NCBI RefSeq assembly: GCF_022808955.1
Contig: NZ_JAKZEY010000003.1
Location: 1 to 54,571, forward strand
Length of the DNA stretch: 54,571 nt
Direction: 5' to 3'
DNA from: Anaerococcus sp. AGMB09787
Lineage (GTDB): Bacteria; Bacillota; Clostridia; Tissierellales; Peptoniphilaceae
The notes under the pieces were generated by a model that was not told where the DNA came from, did no database searches, and saw only the letters and a list, made by a program, of their open reading frames with translations. Positions 17,573 through 27,600 of the stretch are shown here, one piece after another (position 1 is the stretch's first letter; every line of letters begins with the position of its first letter). Made by a program: the position numbers and the translations under genes.

Positions 17573-19864
17573 TTATAGATCATTATCGATTAGTCCTGCT
17601 TCCTTAAATAGAGGGAACAAGACATGTGGGGTCATAGGAGCTTTATTTGCTGCAACTCCTGTTGCATTTAGGATAGCATTTCTAATTGCTGGAGCCGGTG
17701 AGCAAGTAGGAGGTTCTCCCAAAGACTTAGTATGGAATGGTGAAGTTGGCTCTGGATTTTCGATAAAGTAAACTTCAAATCTTGGATGATCCATAGTAGT
17801 GCTTAGTTTGTAGTCTAACAAGTTATCATTTAGGATCCTACCATACTTATCATATTTCAGTTCTTCAGAAAGTGCATAACCTACTGCCATAGACATACCT
17901 CCGTGGACTTGAGCTTCTGCAAGTCTTGGGTTTATTAGCTCTCCACAGTCATGAACATTTACTAGTCTCAAAATATTAACCTTACCTAGGTTAATATCGA
18001 CTTCTACTTCAGCGAATGAGCAGCCAAATGAATAAGCATTATTTCTTATAGTATAGGTTGCTTCTGCAGTAAAATGCTCACTATCATTATTATCATAAAG
18101 AGATTTAGTAGCTAAGTCTGCTAGGGAAATTAGAATCCTACCATCGACTTTTCTAACTATATTTCCAGCTATCAAATCTAGATTAACTGGGCTTTGCTCC
18201 ATATATTTTGCTGCCCTATAAAGTATCTTTTCTCTTAAGATATTGGCAGTTTTTGTTATAGAGAAACTTGCCATATAAGTTTGTCTAGAAGCATAAGCAC
18301 CAAGTCCAAATGGTGTTACGTCTGTATCTTGTTGGCTAATAATATGAACATCTTTGAGGTCAACACCAACTGCATCAGCTGCCATTTGTGAGAAGGCTGT
18401 ATCCCCACCTTGACCAATTTCTGTTTCCCCTAATTGAACTTGTAAGGAACCATCTTGGTTAACAACCATCCTACATGATGATGTTTCAAGTGATATAGGA
18501 TAAACTCCTGTATTATACCAGAAAGTAGCAGCTCCTATTCCCCTTCTAATTTGACCAGATTGGTTTTTATATTCTTCACGTTTTTTATCATAGTCGATTG
18601 CTTTTCTTCCTACAGCTAGACATTCCCTATAGGTATCATAGTAGTTTTCATTGTGAGAGAATCCATCGACATATCCCTTTGGCATGATGTATTTCATTCT
18701 ATATTCCAAAGGATCAAAGCCAAGAGCTGTACATATATCTTCTATATGGCTTTCACCAGCAAACATGGCTTGAGGTATACCATATCCCCTCATAGCACCT
18801 GATACTGGTAGGTTGGTATATACTGTATAGGCATCAGCTTCTACATTATCGCAAGGATATTGTTGGTGGAAACAGTTCATAGCTTTTGATGCTATAGAGT
18901 GTCCATGGGAAGCATAGCCCCCATTACCAGCGAAAACTTCTATCTTTCTTGCAGCAAAGGAACCATCTTTTCTAACATGAGATATTATATGTATCTTCAT
19001 AGGGTGGCGAGTTCTATTTGATGTAAAGGTCTCTTCTCTAGAAGTATCTAGTTTGACTGGGTGACCTCCAACTTGGGTTGTTAAGTAGGCACATAGAGGT
19101 TCATATAGGGCATCTTGCTTATTACCAAAACCTCCACCTATATATGGTTTTATAATTCTAATGTCTCCCCAAGGAATTCCTAGGGCTTGACCACAAACAC
19201 GTCTAACAATATGAGGTATTTGAGTAGAAGCTACAACTACTACCTTACCAGCCTCTTGGTAGGCACATGCTATACCATTTTCTATATGAGCGTGTTGTAC
19301 CATAGGGGTTTCATACCAACCTTCTACCCTAGTAAGGCCCTCTTCCTTGATTGCCTCTTGGTAGTCACCTTTATAATTAGTAGTGTGTCCCAAGATATTA
19401 TCTGGGCATTCCTCATGAATTGGAACTTTAGTTCCATTTATAGACTCTATTGGATCCAGTGCATATTCATATTCTTCATATTCCACTTGTATTTTTGATA
19501 AGGCCTCACTACATACCACCTCATCACTACCAATAACTACAGCTACATCATCACCGTAGTATCTTACGTGGGTATTTAATAACCTTCTATCAGCCTTGTC
19601 TTGGTGGCTTGGATCTAATGACCAAGGGTGCCCTGCTGTAGGGAAACCCCATTCAGGAACATCAAAACAAGTAATAATCTTTATTACTCCATCAATTTTT
19701 TCGGCTTCAGATGTATCAATTGAAACAACTCTACCGTGTGCTATAGTTGAGTGTAAAATTTTTGCAACATATGCATTATGGGGTATCATGTCTTCTGTGT
19801 ACTTGGCTCTACCAGTTACTTTGTCATACGCATCTACCCTATTAACGTTTTTTCCAACATACAT
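17573..19864 (-). CDS. xdhA: Xanthine dehydrogenase-type molybdopterin subunit
   Basis: A 763-residue catalytic subunit. The N-terminal segment VNRVDAYDKVTGRAKYTEDM is the usual start of the a/b hammerhead domain; molybdopterin-domain motifs are YIGGGFGNKQD, SGAMRGYG, GAYASRQTY and, near the end, KSLGEPPTCSPAPAI with the catalytic glutamate. Substrate is probably a purine, given adenine deaminase downstream and permeases upstream, but homologues also act on nicotinate or other heterocycles. It is first in a 19864-to-5113 gene string with a good promoter upstream and a GGAGG site before its ATG. Confidence 0.92.
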   Translation of the reverse strand: MYVGKNVNRVDAYDKVTGRAKYTEDMIPHNAYVAKILHSTIAHGRVVSIDTSEAEKIDGVIKIITCFDVPEWGFPTAGHPWSLDPSHQDKADRRLLNTHVRYYGDDVAVVIGSDEVVCSEALSKIQVEYEEYEYALDPIESINGTKVPIHEECPDNILGHTTNYKGDYQEAIKEEGLTRVEGWYETPMVQHAHIENGIACAYQEAGKVVVVASTQIPHIVRRVCGQALGIPWGDIRIIKPYIGGGFGNKQDALYEPLCAYLTTQVGGHPVKLDTSREETFTSNRTRHPMKIHIISHVRKDGSFAARKIEVFAGNGGYASHGHSIASKAMNCFHQQYPCDNVEADAYTVYTNLPVSGAMRGYGIPQAMFAGESHIEDICTALGFDPLEYRMKYIMPKGYVDGFSHNENYYDTYRECLAVGRKAIDYDKKREEYKNQSGQIRRGIGAATFWYNTGVYPISLETSSCRMVVNQDGSLQVQLGETEIGQGGDTAFSQMAADAVGVDLKDVHIISQQDTDVTPFGLGAYASRQTYMASFSITKTANILREKILYRAAKYMEQSPVNLDLIAGNIVRKVDGRILISLADLATKSLYDNNDSEHFTAEATYTIRNNAYSFGCSFAEVEVDINLGKVNILRLVNVHDCGELINPRLAEAQVHGGMSMAVGYALSEELKYDKYGRILNDNLLDYKLSTTMDHPRFEVYFIENPEPTSPFHTKSLGEPPTCSPAPAIRNAILNATGVAANKAPMTPHVLFPLFKEAGLIDNDL

Positions 19865-19918
19865 AGTTAACCTCCTAACTCTTAATTAACCTACAAGTTT
19901 TTAAGCTAATTATTGTTT

Positions 19919-19946
19919 AATATATAATATATCACTCAAAAGTAAA
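19919..19946 (-). promoter_or_regulatory. Promoter of the xdhABC-ade-hydA-xdh operon
   Basis: Minus-strand TTTACT (19941-19946), 16-nt spacer and TATATT (19919-19924), about 55 bp upstream of the xdhA start. The spacer carries a degenerate copy of the GTAAYATATTAC palindrome. Confidence 0.55.
19924..19935. promoter_or_regulatory. Degenerate copy of the GTAAYATATTAC palindrome
   Basis: Minus strand GTGATATATTAT matches 10 of 12 positions of the reverse complement of the site at 32619-32630 (GTGATATGTTAC) and lies inside the xdhA promoter spacer. It is AT-rich and could be chance, but its placement fits a shared repressor. Confidence 0.35.
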
Positions 19947-20093
19947 GACAATCCTTAGCTAGTTCCTATGTAATAAATATCTATTTCCTTACTTTATATA
20001 ATACCATTAAAAAGGAGAAAGCAAAAGGATTATTTATACCTAATTTACTATAATATCAACTATTTTTATATTTATTTTTAGATGAAATCTAAA
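19947..20093. other. Intergenic remainder upstream of the xdh promoter
   Basis: AT-rich sequence between the 3' end of the interrupted permease and the xdhA promoter. I see no ORF and no strong hairpin, so no clear terminator for the permease. Confidence 0.5.
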
Positions 20094-21497
20094 TTAATTC
20101 TCTATTTCTTCGTATACTTCTTCTAATTTACTATCTATAGCCTTATCTTCTTCTTTTTCAGGAATTAATTTATTCATAAGAACAGCGAAGATTGCCGCTA
20201 GGACTACTGGAGATGATCCTATAGCTATAGCAAGTTCTTGTGGCATAAATACTACCCCTGCATTAGCAGCGGCTTCTGCTACTGAAGTAAAACCGATACC
20301 AATAGCAACTGAAATTCCTACTATAGAAGCATTCCTAGATGTAAGTGGTTGGGAAGTAATCATCCTTATGCCATTCATTGTTATAGCTGCAAATACTGAA
20401 AGAGTTGCACCACCTAAAACAGGATAAGGGATTGTTGTTAATATTGATGATAGCTTTGGAAATAGTCCAGCAACCAAAATAATTATTGATGCTTGAACAA
20501 ATACTTTCCTATTAACTACTTTGTTGGTTGATACAATACCAGCATTTTGAGAGAAAGTTGCTGTTGGCATACAATTTAGCAAGGCTCCAAAGATGTTTGC
20601 TATTCCGTAGCCTACTATTCCTCCCTTTAATTCTTCATCACTAGGTACCCTATCCATACCACCGACTGTTGTAGATGTCATATCCCCTATGGCCTCTATT
20701 GCAGTTACTATAAAGATAATTCCTATAGAAACTACAGCAGATAAGTCAAACTTTATTCCAAAGTGTAGAGGTTTTATCAAGGTAAACCAAGTAGCATCAC
20801 TCACAGGAGATAGGTCTATCATACCAAAGAAAAAGGCTAAAATATATCCACATACCATAGAGAATAATACACTAGATAAGCTTATCATTCCCTTACCGAA
20901 GTTTGAAGCTATAATACCTATGACCAGGGTTATTCCACCGACCTAGAAATTTTGCCAGCTTCCCCATCCTGCCATAGTAACATCTCCACCTCCACCTATA
21001 TAGTTCATAGCAACTGGATATAATGAAAGTCCTATTACTAGAACAACTGTACCAGAAACAAGAGGTGGGAATAAAGGTAATATGTATTTTAGAGACATAC
21101 CAAAAAATACTGATAGGAGGGCTCCAACTATCTGTGCACCAAATATTATTGCTATAATATCTTTAGGATCGAGGCTATTAAATTGGCCTGCTATAGCTAT
21201 CATTGATGGCACATAGGCAAATGAAACCCCAAATATAATCGGTAACTTAGCTCCAATTTTCTTGATTGGATATAACATTATTAAGGTTGTAAGTGCTGAT
21301 CCAACCAAGGACATTTGCACAAGGATGATCAAATCTTCAGGAGAAAGTCCTGCTGCTGATCCAACCAAAATAGCTGGACTTATACAACCTGCAACCATGG
21401 CAATAACGTGCTGGATTGCAAGAGGTAGGGATTCGTTTAGACTAACTTTAGCATAAAAGTCGAAAAGCCCCTTATGTTTTTGATTATTTTCTGTCAT
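20094..21497 (-). pseudogene. NCS2 (uracil-xanthine) permease interrupted by in-frame TAG
   Basis: The first 184 codons (21497 to 20946) encode the N-terminal half of an NCS2 nucleobase permease, ending WGSWQNF. A TAG at 20943-20945 follows, and the same frame continues VGGITLVIGIIASNFGKG into the remaining half to 20094. There is no frameshift: codon 185 alone is wrong. Without the stop it would be about 467 residues, matching the intact paralogue at 21901-23283 (460). Key features remain, including QNAGIVSTNKV, PYPVLGGAT and a dozen or so membrane helices. An internal ATG at 20888 could start the second half, but half a transporter is unlikely to work. It is a recent nonsense mutation, a sequencing error, or suppressed; the strong coding preservation on both sides argues it happened recently. 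Confidence 0.85.
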
Positions 21498-21723
21498 ATT
21501 ATTTTCCTTTTTTTAATTGATATTATAATAAATTATTTACTTTACTTATATTTTGAGGTAATCAGCTTTGTACTTAAGGTCAATGTCTGTTATTATTTTA
21601 ATTATTATGAAATCCTTATCAATAAAAAGCTGAATGGTTAAATTTTTAACTTTTCCTTATATAGTTATAGATCTACAAGGATTATTAGCTTGGCCAAAGT
21701 TAAAATAGGATATACCTTATACT
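21498..21723 (-). promoter_or_regulatory. Long structured leader of the interrupted permease
   Basis: Two stem systems lie in tandem on the coding strand. The first (21644-21705) pairs TTTTAACTTT with AAAGTTAAAA around a 42-nt inside that itself folds (CCTTGTA with TATAAGG), leaving an asymmetric 15-nt loop. The second (21562-21633) pairs TCAGCTTT with AAAGCTGA and has an inner TAAGG/CCTTA helix. No ORF is present. A nucleobase permease preceded by nested conserved-looking helices suggests an RNA switch, but I cannot match it to a known class by eye. Confidence 0.4.
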
Positions 21724-21760
21724 AATAAAAGCCTGCTAATTTTTCTAACAGACTTTTATT
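21724..21760 (-). terminator. Terminator after the ssnA-permease operon
   Basis: AATAAAAG and CTTTTATT (21724-21731, 21753-21760) form the base of a long hairpin. Apparent mismatches become G-U pairs when read on the minus strand, so it is built for minus-strand RNA. It lies about 140 bp past the permease stop. The rest of the gap (21761-21900) shows nothing else. Confidence 0.6.
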
Positions 21761-21900
21761 TTAGAATTAATTTATATATAAGTAGCACTTTAAACAAAGT
21801 CGATCATAGAAAGATAGGTCTTATATGCTTGTACTTTGGTGTTTCTAATTTTAAATCTTGTCTAGGTATTAATAATAAGCTAGATTATTAAGGTTAGACA

Positions 21901-23283
21901 TTACTCATTTTCCATCATTTTTCTTTCAGCTTCTTCTTCTGCCACAGTTTTTTTAGGTACGATTAGGTTTAGTAAGAATACTACAACAGTAGCAAGAACA
22001 ACAGGTGATGATGTGAACACCATTCTGAACCATTCAGGGAATTGCGCCACTGCTTGATCACCAAGTTGAACTATTCCCATACCCAAGGCTATTCCTAGGC
22101 CGACAATAGTTACATTTCTACTAGACATTTCATCTGATGTTATTAGTTTCATACCAGACATGGTTATTTGAGCAAATACCGTAATTGTTGCTCCTCCTAT
22201 AACTGCTTGAGGTACTGATAGCATTATAGCACCGAATTTAGGGATGAAGCCTGAGATTAGGATTAGGATGGCCGTAAACTTAAATACATGTTTGGTAACA
22301 ACTTTTGTAAGTGAAACTATTCCTACGTTTTGGCTGTATGTTGCTGTTGGAAGCCCACCTATAACCGATCCAATAATTGAAGCCACACCATTAGCCTTTA
22401 TTCCACCCTCTAGCTCCTCACCAGTTGGAGTTCTATTAAATCCACCAGCTGTAGTAGATGATAAGTCCCCTACTGCTTGTATGGAGTTTACTACAAACAT
22501 TACAGACATTGTAATAACGGCATCTATAGGAAATTCTAATTTGAATGGCATAATCCTTGGTATGCTAATCCAAGCTGCATCAGATATTCCGCCCAAGTCT
22601 ACAAGTCCCATAGCTAGGGAAGCAATATAGCCAACAACTATACCTATAAGGATTGCTGCTAGTTTTAATAGTCCCTTAGTAAACATATTACAGAAAAGAA
22701 CTACAAGTAGAGTTAGTACGGCTACTGCCCAATATCTTATATCCCCTTGCATAGGGTTTCCATTACCACCAGCCATATAATTTAGGGCTACTGGATAAAG
22801 GGATAGGCCTATTGTCAAGACTACAGTTCCTGTAACCATTGGTGGGAAGTACTTATAAATCCTTTTTATGTTCATACCTACTATAAAGGCAACAATACCT
22901 CCTACTAATTGGGATCCATATACTGCTCCAATTCCATACTTGACTCCAATACTGGTAAGAACTGGTATGTAGGCAAATGATACTCCCATTATTACTGGAA
23001 GCTTTGCTCCGACTTTCATAACCGGATAAATTTGTAGGAAAGTAGCAATAGCTGCTATAAACATACCTGCCTGAATCAAATACAGTGATTCTTCAGGGCT
23101 TAGGGCATATTGAGTATTTGCAAGTTGTCCTGTAAGTACGATAGCTGGTAGGGTATTACCAACTATCATTGCTAACAGGTGTTGCAAGGCTATGGGCATC
23201 GATTTCTTAAAGCCTGGATCTCCTTCAAAATCAAATAATGATTTGCTTGCGCTTTTACTTTGTGGTTTTGTTTCCATCTTCAC
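21901..23283 (-). CDS. NCS2 family nucleobase (xanthine/uric acid/uracil) permease
   Basis: A 460-residue proton symporter of the NCS2 family with about 14 membrane segments. Recognisable are LQHLLAMIVGNTLPAIV near the N-terminus, the QLVGGIVAF and FPPMVTGTVVLTIGLSLYPVALNYMAGG helices, and the family motif region TYSQNVGIVSLTKV in the second half. A short charged N-terminal tail and an EEEAERKMMENE C-terminal tail are cytoplasmic. Placed directly after ssnA (12 bp), it is likely the main importer of xanthine or urate for the island. It is intact, in contrast to its neighbour at 20094-21497, so transport is probably not lost in this strain. Confidence 0.9.
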   Translation of the reverse strand: MKMETKPQSKSASKSLFDFEGDPGFKKSMPIALQHLLAMIVGNTLPAIVLTGQLANTQYALSPEESLYLIQAGMFIAAIATFLQIYPVMKVGAKLPVIMGVSFAYIPVLTSIGVKYGIGAVYGSQLVGGIVAFIVGMNIKRIYKYFPPMVTGTVVLTIGLSLYPVALNYMAGGNGNPMQGDIRYWAVAVLTLLVVLFCNMFTKGLLKLAAILIGIVVGYIASLAMGLVDLGGISDAAWISIPRIMPFKLEFPIDAVITMSVMFVVNSIQAVGDLSSTTAGGFNRTPTGEELEGGIKANGVASIIGSVIGGLPTATYSQNVGIVSLTKVVTKHVFKFTAILILISGFIPKFGAIMLSVPQAVIGGATITVFAQITMSGMKLITSDEMSSRNVTIVGLGIALGMGIVQLGDQAVAQFPEWFRMVFTSSPVVLATVVVFLLNLIVPKKTVAEEEAERKMMENE

Positions 23284-23294
23284 CTCTTATTATT

Positions 23295-24620
23295 TTATAC
23301 ATTTTTCCAAATTTCTTTGGCCCTTTCAATTGACTTAGCGTGAATTTCGTGTTGATCGACCTTTAAGATTATCTTATCTTTCATAACAAATTCACCATTT
23401 ATTATTGTATCATTAACGAGTCTTCCTGTCAGTCCAAATAAGGCATGACCACCCCAATTATCTTTGTTGAGTGGTGTATATGGATCATAATTAAAGGTTA
23501 TTAGGTCAGCATAGGCTCCCTTTTCTAAAACTCCGATTTTCTTATCGAAATATTTGGAAACAATTTGTGGAGTATTTGTAAATTGAATTTCTAGTGCTTC
23601 TCCAAAGCCCTTGGTAGGGTCACAGGCATTGTGGGAGAGTAGGACGTTGGCTACTTTTAGTGAGTCAAACATATCGTTGGTATAAGCATCTGTACCCATA
23701 CCTACCTTGATTCCCTTCTCCATTGCCCTTATGATTGGAGGACATCCTACGGCATTGTTCATATTTGATTCAGGGTTAAAGATTAGTGGAGTATTGTGTT
23801 TCTTTAATATATCCATTTCTCTTTCGCTCATATGAACTCCATGGATTGCCAAGGTGTTTTCTGTAATCATTCCAAAGTCATCTAGTCTTTCTACAACTCT
23901 TTTTCCATGTTTTCTAATGGTTTCCCACTCATCCTCTATACCTTCAGCTATATGAACATGGTATCCATCATAGACTTCTTCCATGGCTTCCCTTGCCTTA
24001 TCAAGAGTTTCATCTGATAAGGTAAAGGATGCGTGGAGGCCAAATAGGCCCTTTAACATATCTCCGTTATCATCTTTTTGGCAGGCTTTGATCCAGTCAA
24101 TATTCTCTTTTATTTCCTTATCTCTAATTTCTTTGCCATCCCTATCTGATAGTTCATAGCAAAGAGAGGTTCTTATACCTAGCTCTTTTGCAGCTTCACC
24201 TATAGCAAATAGGGATCCTTCTACTGAGTTTGGACCTGAATGGTGGTCTACTAGGGTTGTAACTCCATTTTGGATAGATTCCATATAGGTTGTTAGAGCA
24301 TTTAGCTTAACGTCTTCTAGGCTTAGATTTCTATCTAGGGTCCACCATTGGTTTTCTAAAACATTAAAGAAGTTATCGGTTGGTTTTGATACGCTCATGC
24401 CCCTAGCATAGGCAGAGTAGATATGTGAGTGAGCACATATCATACCTGGCATTACTAGTTTTCCTTTTAGATCGACTTTTTCTTCCTTAGGATATTTTTC
24501 TAAAATATCTGACCTATCTCCTATATCAGCAATTACATTACCATCTATATAGATAGCTCCATCTTCATAGAAGTTGTTCTTGTCATCATTGGTTATAATT
24601 ACACAATTTGTTAAGATCAT
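23295..24620 (-). CDS. ssnA: SsnA family putative aminohydrolase
   Basis: A 441-residue amidohydrolase of the chlorohydrolase/guanine-deaminase-like superfamily. Metal-binding motifs are PGMICAHSHIYSAYARG, a central HVHIAEG, LAIHGVHM, and GMGTDAYTNDMFDS. SsnA is a fixed companion of YgfK and Se-linked hydroxylases; the substrate has not been firmly set and may be a purine ring-opening intermediate. Its gene is 16 bp after ygfK and 12 bp before the permease, so the three are cotranscribed. A role as ordinary guanine deaminase is less likely because a dedicated guaD is encoded at 38559. Confidence 0.92.
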   Translation of the reverse strand: MILTNCVIITNDDKNNFYEDGAIYIDGNVIADIGDRSDILEKYPKEEKVDLKGKLVMPGMICAHSHIYSAYARGMSVSKPTDNFFNVLENQWWTLDRNLSLEDVKLNALTTYMESIQNGVTTLVDHHSGPNSVEGSLFAIGEAAKELGIRTSLCYELSDRDGKEIRDKEIKENIDWIKACQKDDNGDMLKGLFGLHASFTLSDETLDKAREAMEEVYDGYHVHIAEGIEDEWETIRKHGKRVVERLDDFGMITENTLAIHGVHMSEREMDILKKHNTPLIFNPESNMNNAVGCPPIIRAMEKGIKVGMGTDAYTNDMFDSLKVANVLLSHNACDPTKGFGEALEIQFTNTPQIVSKYFDKKIGVLEKGAYADLITFNYDPYTPLNKDNWGGHALFGLTGRLVNDTIINGEFVMKDKIILKVDQHEIHAKSIERAKEIWKNV

Positions 24621-24636
24621 ATATTCTCCTTGAATA

Positions 24637-27600
24637 TTACTTTAGGTTAAAGGCTGGCTCTAGATAATGGCTATAATTTTTTTCTATAGCTTCTATAAGG
24701 TTGATCATATTCTCTGATAGGTCAACTCTTATGTCAGATGTTTTGATTACCTTGCCATTTTCAAGTCTAACCTTATAAGATCCATCTTCATTCTTTAAGA
24801 TTCCTGTATTTGTTGAGTCTTCAAAATCTTCTTCAGTCCAGAATACTGTGAATTTATCCTTGTAAGGGTTGCCTGCATGAGGACAGAATACTCCACAGTT
24901 ACCACATTCGTTACACATACCATCAATATGGATTATTTGGTTGAGGTTGTCATAGCCTTCAACTTTTATAGCAACATTTGCTCTATTTGGACAAACTTCG
25001 GTACAAACTTCGCAAATTTGATCGCATTTTAGACATCTTTGGCCTTCTGCCCTGCCTTCTTTGATATCTTCTAATAAGCCTCTCTTAGCGTAAATTTGTT
25101 CCTTATCTTCTTCTACTTCGAATTTTTTGAAATCATTGTCAAGATTTTCTTTTGCTAAGATATCTAGGCAAACTTTCTTAGCATCCCCCATAGCCTTAAC
25201 TATTGTTGATGCACCAAGTCTACAATCTCCTACCACATATACATTTTCAACATTTGTTTCTAAATTATCTAAGGTCTTAACCCTATTTCTATCATCTAGG
25301 TTAATTCCATTTTCCTCAAAGGCCTTAGTATCAACTCTAGCACCTGTTGCACCTATTACAGTATCAAATTCAAGAGCAATATCTTCTCCTGTTTCTTCAA
25401 TTGATCTTCTCTTGCTTTGGTCAAAATCTCCAAGTTGCATTTTTTTGCACTTGAGTGTTTGGCCATCGTATGAATATGGAGCAAGAAGTTCATAAATCTT
25501 GTGTCCTTCTGCCTTAACATCATTTACTTCTTCTTGGGTGGCTGGCATGTAGGCTTCTGTTCTCCTATAAACTAGGCTTACTTCTTCAACCCCTTCTTGT
25601 CTTGCTGCAGTTCTTACACAGTCCATAGCAACATCTCCAGCACCTACAACTGCTACCCTCTTGCCAAGTCTTGCTTCATTGTTATTTCTAACGTTCCACA
25701 AGAATTCTAAAGAATCTAGGATATTTTCGCTACCTTCTTTTACAGGAGATATGCCCTTCTTCCAAGCGCCTGTAGCAACAATTATATAATCAAAGCTATT
25801 CTTTAACTCTTCATAAAACCCCGTAACTTCACTATTAAACTCAAATTTGACACCAGTTTTGACTGCAATCTTGTAATCTCTCTCTATATCAGCATCTGAA
25901 ATTCTAAATTCTGGTATAACATGACTAACTATTCCATAAGGTTTAGCTAATTTTTCCCTAACCACTACATCCATACCATTTCTTCTTAGGTAAGTTGCAG
26001 CTGCGATTCCACCAGGTCCCGCTCCTATAACTAGGACTTTCTTGTCAGATCTAATTTTGCTTTCACTAATCTTATCTAGGTAAGCTTCTTGAGCCTCATT
26101 AGCTGCTATTAGTTTCATATCCCTAATTTGTAGGCTCTTTTCGTAGTCAACCCTTGTACAATGCTCTTGGCAGTGGTGGGCACAGATCTTACCCAAAATT
26201 GTTGGTGCTGTATTATCATTAGCTATAACTTCAATAGCTTCATCATATCTTTCTTCTGCAACTAACTTTAGATATTCTGGGATTTGTTGGTTAATTGGAC
26301 ATCCACCATCCTTACATGGTGCCTTGAAACAATCCACTAGAGGTAGGTCAGAGGCAGTCTTTCTTGAGCCAACCTTTTCTCTATAGAGCTTATTATTATC
26401 CCAATCAGCTATGATAGCATCTCTAAGTTTAATAATCTTTTCAACATCGATTCCCCTATATTCTCTATCAAGAAGATCTTCAGTTAAATTAGCTAGTTGG
26501 TTAAACCTTTCATATCCACCTGGTTTAAGAATTGTAGTAGCTACTGTAATTGGTTGGCCGATTGCATCAAAGATCTCTCTTATATTTCCTGCATCTGCAC
26601 CACCAGAATAAGATAATGGAAGTTTACCATCAAACTCTTCAGAAAGCTTAGCAGCCATAGAAATTGTTAGTGGAAGAAGGGATCTTCCTGACATATACAT
26701 CTCTTCTGATGGTAGCTCATCTCTCTTAACATCCACTGGGAAAGTATTTGACAACTTCAAGCCAAACTTAAGCTCATTTTCTTCAGCAAGTTTCAATAAC
26801 TTATCAAACATTACAATAGCATCTTCATATTGGAGGTCATCCTTAAAGTGGAAATCTGTAAAGGCAATATAGTCAAATCCCATCTTGTCAAGAGTTTCTC
26901 TAGCGTACTCATAACCTAATATAGTAGGATTACACTTAATAAAAGTATTTAACTTCTTCTCTGTCAAAAGATATCTTGCAATAGCTTCTATTTCATCAGC
27001 AGGACAACCATGTAGGGTTGATAGGGTTATAGAATTACAAACTTTAGGATCAATATTTCCTAAGTCTTCTTCATTAAAGCTATCAAACCTATCTAAATTA
27101 TCCTCTAAATAAGCCTTGCATTCCTTGAAAACATCAGTATTAGAAGCATCCTTTAGGTTTTCGATATAGGTGTCGACCTTTTTAGATTTGATACCTTCAA
27201 GATCATATCCACAAGACATATTGTAAGCAAAGTCCTTACCTTCAGCTAGGGAAAACTCCTTAGCTAGAACATGGATTAGGAAATATGCCTTAATATATTC
27301 ATCAAAAGCTTCTTCTACTGTAAGCTCTGTTGACCATTCACAGTTATAACACTCATCCTCGGCATTGATACAAGGTTTATTAACAGCCTTTTGGATCTCC
27401 TCACCATCCATAACTTGAACAGTCTTAAGCTCAATAAACCTTGCTCCTGCGAGATAAGCAGTTACAATATTTTGAGCAAGTTGTGATTGTGGACCGGCAG
27501 CAGGTCCCACACATGAAGAAATCTCATCTCCAAAAATAGTCCTTAATTTTGTATTAGATTCATTCTTATAAAAAGCTTCTTTTCTAAGTCCAAAAACCTT

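Noticed and set aside
20943-20945. TAG in the permease as a recoded codon (pyrrolysine or programmed readthrough)
   Set aside because: No pylT/pylS or readthrough signal is visible, and genes around use TAG as an ordinary stop (gntR at 5096, for example). A nonsense mutation or error is simpler.
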